From contig NZ_JAHUBR010000001.1 in the NCBI RefSeq assembly GCF_025376885.1, positions 434,001 through 498,000 of the forward strand: DNA of 64,000 nt. The letters run 5' to 3'. Origin of the DNA: Pseudoruegeria sp. SHC-113. Its GTDB lineage: Bacteria; Pseudomonadota; Alphaproteobacteria; Rhodobacterales; Rhodobacteraceae. The notes under the pieces are model-generated. The model was not told the origin of the DNA. It did not search any database and worked only from the letters and a program-made list of their open reading frames with translations. A program made the position numbers and the translations under genes. This document shows, one piece after another, positions 60,621-64,000 of the stretch (positions within the stretch are counted from its first letter, which is position 1; every line of letters begins with the position of its first letter).

Positions 60621-62339
60621 ATGCCATACCGTGCCCCTGTCGAGGATTTCCGCTTCATTTTCGACGAGATCGTCGGCCTGAGCGAGGTTGTTGCCACCGA
60701 GCGTTTTGCCGAAGCCACGAGCGATGTCACCCACGCCGTGCTCGGTGAGGCGGGCAAGATGTGCGAAGAGGTGATCGCGCCTGTGAACCGCGCGGGCGAT
60801 CTGCATCCGGCGCGGCTGGAAAACGGCGTCGTGCGCTCCTCGCCCGGCTTTGCCGAAGCCTATGAGGCCATCCGCGAGGGCGGTTGGGTCGGGCTCGCGG
60901 CGGACCCGGAGTTCGGCGGCATGGGGCTGCCCTTCTCCGTGGGCACGGCCGTGAACGACATGATGGCCTCGGCCTGCATGGCGCTGCAGCTGAACCCGTT
61001 GCTTTCGCAGGGTCAGATCGAAGCGCTGGAGCATCACGCCTCTGACGAGCTGAAAGCGCTCTACCTGCCCAAGCTCAACGCCGGCATCTGGAGCGGCACG
61101 ATGAACCTGACCGAGCCGCAGGCCGGATCGGATGTGGGCGCGCTGCGCTCCAAGGCCGAGCCGAACGGCGATGGCACCTATGCGGTGTCGGGGCAGAAGA
61201 TCTTCATCACCTGGGGCGACAGCGATCTGCACGAAAACACCGTGCACCTCGTGCTGGCGCGCCTGCCTGATGGCGTGGCCGGAACCAAGGGCATCAGCCT
61301 GTTCCTCGTGCCCAAGAAACTGCCCGACGCCGATGGCAACCCGGGCGTGGCGAACAGCCTGCGGGTTGTCTCGCTGGAGCACAAGATGGGCATCCACGGC
61401 TCCCCCACTGCCGTGATGGAATTTGACGGCGCCAAAGGCTGGCTCGTGGGCGAAGAGCACGGCGGCATGAAGGCGATGTTCACCATGATGAACAACGCCC
61501 GCGTCGGTGTGGCCGCGCAGGGCGTGGCCATGGCCGAAGCCGCCTACCAGCACGCGCTGGCCTATGCGATGGACCGCAAGCAGGGCAAAACGCCTGTGGC
61601 GGGCGGCCATGGCGGCATCATCGAACACGCCGACGTGCGCCGGATGCTCGCCACCATGAAGGCCGAGATCTTCGCCGCCCGCGCCATCACGCTGGCCTGC
61701 GCCGTGGCGATCGACATGCAGAACGCCACAGGCTCCGCCGATTGGACGGCCCGTGCGGCCTTCCTCACGCCGATCTCCAAAGCCTATGGCACCGATGTGG
61801 GCAATGAGGTCGCCTATCAGGGCGTGCAGATCCACGGCGGCATGGGCTTCATCGAAGAAACCGGCGCGGCGCAATTCGCCCGCGATGCCCGGATCACCCC
61901 GATCTATGAAGGCACCAACGGCATTCAGGCGATGGATCTTGTGGCGCGCAAGCTGATGGATGGCGGCGAGGCTGCTTTCCGCCTGCTGGAGGAGGTCGAG
62001 ACCCACGCCGAAGCCTCCCGTGGCACCTTCCCGGAACTGGCCGAGGCTGTCTGGGGCGCGGCGGAATCGCTGCGGGAAACCACCGAGTGGCTGATTTCCT
62101 GCGAAAACCTGAACGACCGTTTCGCCGGCTGTGTGCCCTACCTGCGCGCCTTTGCCCGCGTGCTGGGTGCCCACTACCATCTGAAGGCCGCCATGGCCGA
62201 GGGCGGGGCTGGTGCGCGCACCAATCTGGCGGCCTTCTACATCAAGCGCCTGCTGCCCGAACACGCCGCCCTTCTGGCGCATGTGCAGGAGGGGGCCGAG
62301 GGGCTCTACGCCATCACCGACGCCGATCTCGCCGCATGA
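60621..62339 (+). CDS. Acyl-CoA dehydrogenase (DmdC-like subfamily)
   Basis: A 572-aa acyl-CoA dehydrogenase of the long form with a C-terminal extra domain, similar in layout to 3-methylmercaptopropionyl-CoA dehydrogenase DmdC of marine bacteria and to other broad acyl-CoA dehydrogenases. Flavin and substrate segments are WSGTMNLTEPQAGSDVGALRSKAEP (about 156-180) and MGIHGSPTAVMEFDGAKGWLVGEEHGGM. Near the C-terminal part of the core, QIHGGMGFIEETGAAQFARDARITPIYEGTNGIQAMDL carries the likely catalytic glutamate. No dmdA, dmdB or dmdD is nearby, so DMSP use is only one option. GGGAG precedes the ATG. Its stop overlaps the MBL-fold gene. Confidence 0.92.
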   Translation: MPYRAPVEDFRFIFDEIVGLSEVVATERFAEATSDVTHAVLGEAGKMCEEVIAPVNRAGDLHPARLENGVVRSSPGFAEAYEAIREGGWVGLAADPEFGGMGLPFSVGTAVNDMMASACMALQLNPLLSQGQIEALEHHASDELKALYLPKLNAGIWSGTMNLTEPQAGSDVGALRSKAEPNGDGTYAVSGQKIFITWGDSDLHENTVHLVLARLPDGVAGTKGISLFLVPKKLPDADGNPGVANSLRVVSLEHKMGIHGSPTAVMEFDGAKGWLVGEEHGGMKAMFTMMNNARVGVAAQGVAMAEAAYQHALAYAMDRKQGKTPVAGGHGGIIEHADVRRMLATMKAEIFAARAITLACAVAIDMQNATGSADWTARAAFLTPISKAYGTDVGNEVAYQGVQIHGGMGFIEETGAAQFARDARITPIYEGTNGIQAMDLVARKLMDGGEAAFRLLEEVETHAEASRGTFPELAEAVWGAAESLRETTEWLISCENLNDRFAGCVPYLRAFARVLGAHYHLKAAMAEGGAGARTNLAAFYIKRLLPEHAALLAHVQEGAEGLYAITDADLAA

Positions 62340-63382
62340 GCGAGGCTGGCCCGATGCGGATCGGCTACCCGATAGAGGAGCCGCCCGCCTTCGGGGCTGC
62401 GGTTCTGATCGCGGAAGGCGTCTACTGGATCCGGCTCAGCCTGCCGATGGCGCTGGATCACGTGAACGCTTACGCGCTGGACGATGGCGACGGCTGGACG
62501 CTGATCGACACCGGCCTTGATACCCGCAAGACGCGCGGCCAGTGGCAGGCGGTGCTGGACGGCCCGCTGGCCGGAAAGCCCGTGCGCCGCGTGGTGCTGA
62601 CCCATTACCACCCCGATCACGTCGGGCTGGCGGCCTGGTTCCAGACCGAGCACGGCGCGGAGCTGGTGACGACGCGCACGAGCTACCTCTATGCAAGGAT
62701 GCTGACGCTCGACGTGCAGGAGCGCCCGACGCCTGAACAGCTCGCGTTTTGGAAAAGCGCAGGCATGGATACGGCGATCTACGACGCCCGCAGGGAAGAG
62801 CGCCCCTTCAACTTCGCCGATGGGGTGGGCGTGCTGCGGCTCGGCTATACCCGTATCCAGCAGGATGACGTGATCACCATGGGCGGGCGGCGCTGGGTGG
62901 TGCACATCGGCCACGGCCATGCGCCCGAACATGCCACTTTCTGGAGCCTCGACGATGATCTCGTCATCGCCGGCGATCAGATCATCTCCTCCATTTCGCC
63001 CAACATCGGGCTCTATCCGACCGAGCCCGAGGCCGATCCTGTGGCCGAGTGGGACGAAAGCTGCCGCCGCCTCGCCACGCTGGCGCGGCCTGAACACGTG
63101 GTACTTGCAGGCCACAAGCGCCCCTTTACCGGGCTGCCGCTGCGGATGCGCCAGCTGATCGAGAATCACGAGGGTGCCCTGCGCCGCCTGCGCGCCCATC
63201 TCGCCGCGCCACACACCGCCGGGGAATGCTTCCCGCCGATGTTCAAGCGCGAGATCCGGGCCTCCGAATATGGGCTCGCCCTTGCCGAGACCATGGCCCA
63301 TGTGGTTCACCTGTGGCATCGGGGCGAGCTATCGCGCCACCGCCGCGCCGATGGCGCATGGCTCTGGCAGATGAAAGGCTGA
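62336..63382 (+). CDS. MBL-fold metallo-hydrolase
   Basis: A 348-aa metallo-beta-lactamase-fold hydrolase. The binuclear metal site is shown by VVLTHYHPDHVG (about 93-104), then VVHIGHGHAPEHATF (about 191-205), IAGDQIISSISPN (about 214-226), and AGHKRPF (about 259-265). The C-terminal region has a helix-rich extension with H residues, as in glyoxalase II-like and quorum-quenching-like members. The start ATG at 62336 overlaps the dehydrogenase stop by 4 bp (ATGA), so it is cotranscribed and probably acts on the product or a thioester of that enzyme; the substrate is not known. Confidence 0.92.
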   Translation: MSEAGPMRIGYPIEEPPAFGAAVLIAEGVYWIRLSLPMALDHVNAYALDDGDGWTLIDTGLDTRKTRGQWQAVLDGPLAGKPVRRVVLTHYHPDHVGLAAWFQTEHGAELVTTRTSYLYARMLTLDVQERPTPEQLAFWKSAGMDTAIYDARREERPFNFADGVGVLRLGYTRIQQDDVITMGGRRWVVHIGHGHAPEHATFWSLDDDLVIAGDQIISSISPNIGLYPTEPEADPVAEWDESCRRLATLARPEHVVLAGHKRPFTGLPLRMRQLIENHEGALRRLRAHLAAPHTAGECFPPMFKREIRASEYGLALAETMAHVVHLWHRGELSRHRRADGAWLWQMKG

Positions 63383-63420
63383 GCCTGCCGCGCCCCGCAC
63401 TGCCAAGGGAGGAGAAGCCG

Positions 63421-63885
63421 TTGGAAGACGATATTCGCACCACCGCCGAAGCCGAAGAGGCAGAGGCCCTGCCGCGCGCCCATGCCGTGCACACCGATCC
63501 GGCAGCACAAGGTGCCGAGCAGCGCCCGCTGCCTGCCCGCGTGGCGCAGAAGCCTGTGGGGCAGAAAAGCCCGGCGGAATGGGCCTATGAGCGGCTGATC
63601 CTCTACATTCGCAACTTCGAGGAACAGCTCGACAACGAGCATGAGATCGCGATGGGCATGACGGGCGGCAATGCCGGCGTGCTGCGCATCGAGGGGTTGG
63701 GGTATTTCGATCCGGATATCGTTACCTTCTACGGCACCGATCCGTCGGGGGCGAAAACGCAGCTGATCCAGCATGTGAGCCAGCTCAGCGTAATGCTGCG
63801 CGCCCTGCCGCGGGCCAATCCGCAGGCCGATGTGCCACCGCAGCGGATCGGCTTCCGGCTGGCGCAGGATCTGGAAGGCGAATAG
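63421..63885 (+). CDS. DUF6173-family protein
   Basis: A 154-aa protein starting at TTG with GGGAGGAG 6-8 nt upstream; an ATG at 63358 gives a longer form that overlaps the MBL-fold gene and has a worse ribosome site. The N-terminal ~50 residues are acidic and variable. The conserved part (about 55-150) reads KSPAEWAYERLILYIRNFEEQLDNEHEIAMGMTGGNAGVLRIEGLGYFDPDIVTFYG, then a C-terminal PQRIGFRLAQDLEGE. This is the DUF6173 pattern, of unknown function, common in alphaproteobacteria. It lies 38 bp after the MBL-fold stop and may be in the same transcript. Confidence 0.78.
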   Translation: MEDDIRTTAEAEEAEALPRAHAVHTDPAAQGAEQRPLPARVAQKPVGQKSPAEWAYERLILYIRNFEEQLDNEHEIAMGMTGGNAGVLRIEGLGYFDPDIVTFYGTDPSGAKTQLIQHVSQLSVMLRALPRANPQADVPPQRIGFRLAQDLEGE

Positions 63886-63984
63886 CCGCAACCTTCCTCT
63901 GAGACTGGGCCGTGACAGGGCGGGAAAAATCCGCTAGCAACGCGCTCAAACGCTGCAACAGCAACTAACAAGGGACTGCCGGAC

Positions 63985-64000
63985 ATGGCCGACGATTTCA
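63985..64000 (+). CDS. Start of a gene running off the window
   Basis: An ATG at 63985 begins MADDF and continues past the edge. AAGGGA stands about 9 nt upstream and a 99-bp gap separates it from the DUF6173 gene. Five codons are too few to name the product. Confidence 0.45.

Noticed and set aside
59538-62282. A 914-residue open frame that would fuse TsaC to a long upstream domain
   Set aside because: The upstream part is antisense to the acyl-CoA dehydrogenase gene and has no domain. The TsaC family pattern begins right after ATG 60506.
62087-62335. An N-terminal extension of the MBL-fold protein
   Set aside because: It would overlap the acyl-CoA dehydrogenase gene in another frame with low-complexity Arg-rich sequence. 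The ATGA overlap at 62336 is the natural start.

Overview
The window (64 kb, high GC, densely packed, many ATGA/TGATG stop-start overlaps) looks like the chromosome of a Rhodobacteraceae alphaproteobacterium, probably of the marine Roseobacter type. The grounds are the sulfite dehydrogenase soeABC set, the pyrB-pyrC-like-plsY order, the IclR-controlled galactoside cluster built on the De Ley-Doudoroff route, and protein features common in that group. No rRNA, tRNA, CRISPR array, transposase, integrase or phage gene was recognised. It reads as ordinary chromosome carrying several catabolic islands.

Layout. 1-2 kb: an AraC-type regulator, cut by the window edge, divergent from an SDR oxidoreductase. 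2-5.5 kb: an exported arylsulfatase, an HdeD-like membrane protein and an AI-2E-type permease. 5.6-9.2 kb: a fused 5-oxoprolinase/hydantoinase. 9.2-13.8 kb: a TPR protein, a polysaccharide-deacetylase-like protein, glutamate-cysteine ligase, a small membrane protein and RsmE. 13.8-17.3 kb: UbiA, a BON/OmpA protein with a GSGDE tandem-repeat tail, and a small membrane coiled-coil protein. 17.3-18.2 kb: a DUF2892 protein with a Crp/Fnr regulator. 18.3-24.2 kb: a leftward xylose block (xylB-xylA-galM) that continues into a di-heme peroxidase and a PPOX-family protein. It has a clear sigma70-type promoter and a palindromic operator. 24.3-25.6 kb: an MmgE/PrpD protein.

25.8-30.5 kb: soeABC, oxidising sulfite at the membrane, preceded by a possible 50-codon leader ORF. 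30.5-33.7 kb: zur-znuC-znuB divergent from znuA around a Zur-box-like palindrome; both ZnuA and ZnuC are strongly histidine rich. 33.8-46.2 kb: a complete-looking galactoside system. It has an IclR regulator, an ABC importer, alpha- and beta-galactosidases, an SDR sugar dehydrogenase, a lactonase, KDGal kinase and KDPGal aldolase; the galactonate dehydratase is not here. Imported galactosides would be split inside the cell, and galactose oxidised to pyruvate and glyceraldehyde-3-phosphate.

46.4-50.8 kb: a leftward pyrB-orf-orf-orf-pyrC'-plsY operon. The dihydroorotase-like protein lacks the HxH metal motif, a later histidine ligand and the catalytic Asp, so it is probably a non-catalytic partner of aspartate carbamoyltransferase. 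Three small membrane proteins of unknown function lie between the two. 50.9-57.9 kb: a family-4 uracil-DNA-glycosylase-like protein with degenerate cysteines and motif A, a LysE exporter, MoaB, and an RND efflux adaptor/permease pair. 57.9-64 kb: a DsbD-alpha-like protein, YqgE, TsaC/Sua5, an acyl-CoA dehydrogenase, an MBL-fold hydrolase, a DUF6173 protein and the first codons of one more gene.

The points most worth a second look are the pseudo-dihydroorotase operon with its three membrane proteins, the SDR whose catalytic lysine position is Asn, the degenerate UDG, the leader ORF and antisense terminator upstream of soeA, and a scattered intergenic repeat, one copy of which sits inside soeABC. 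All assignments come from reading the sequence and recalled family knowledge; no database search was run.
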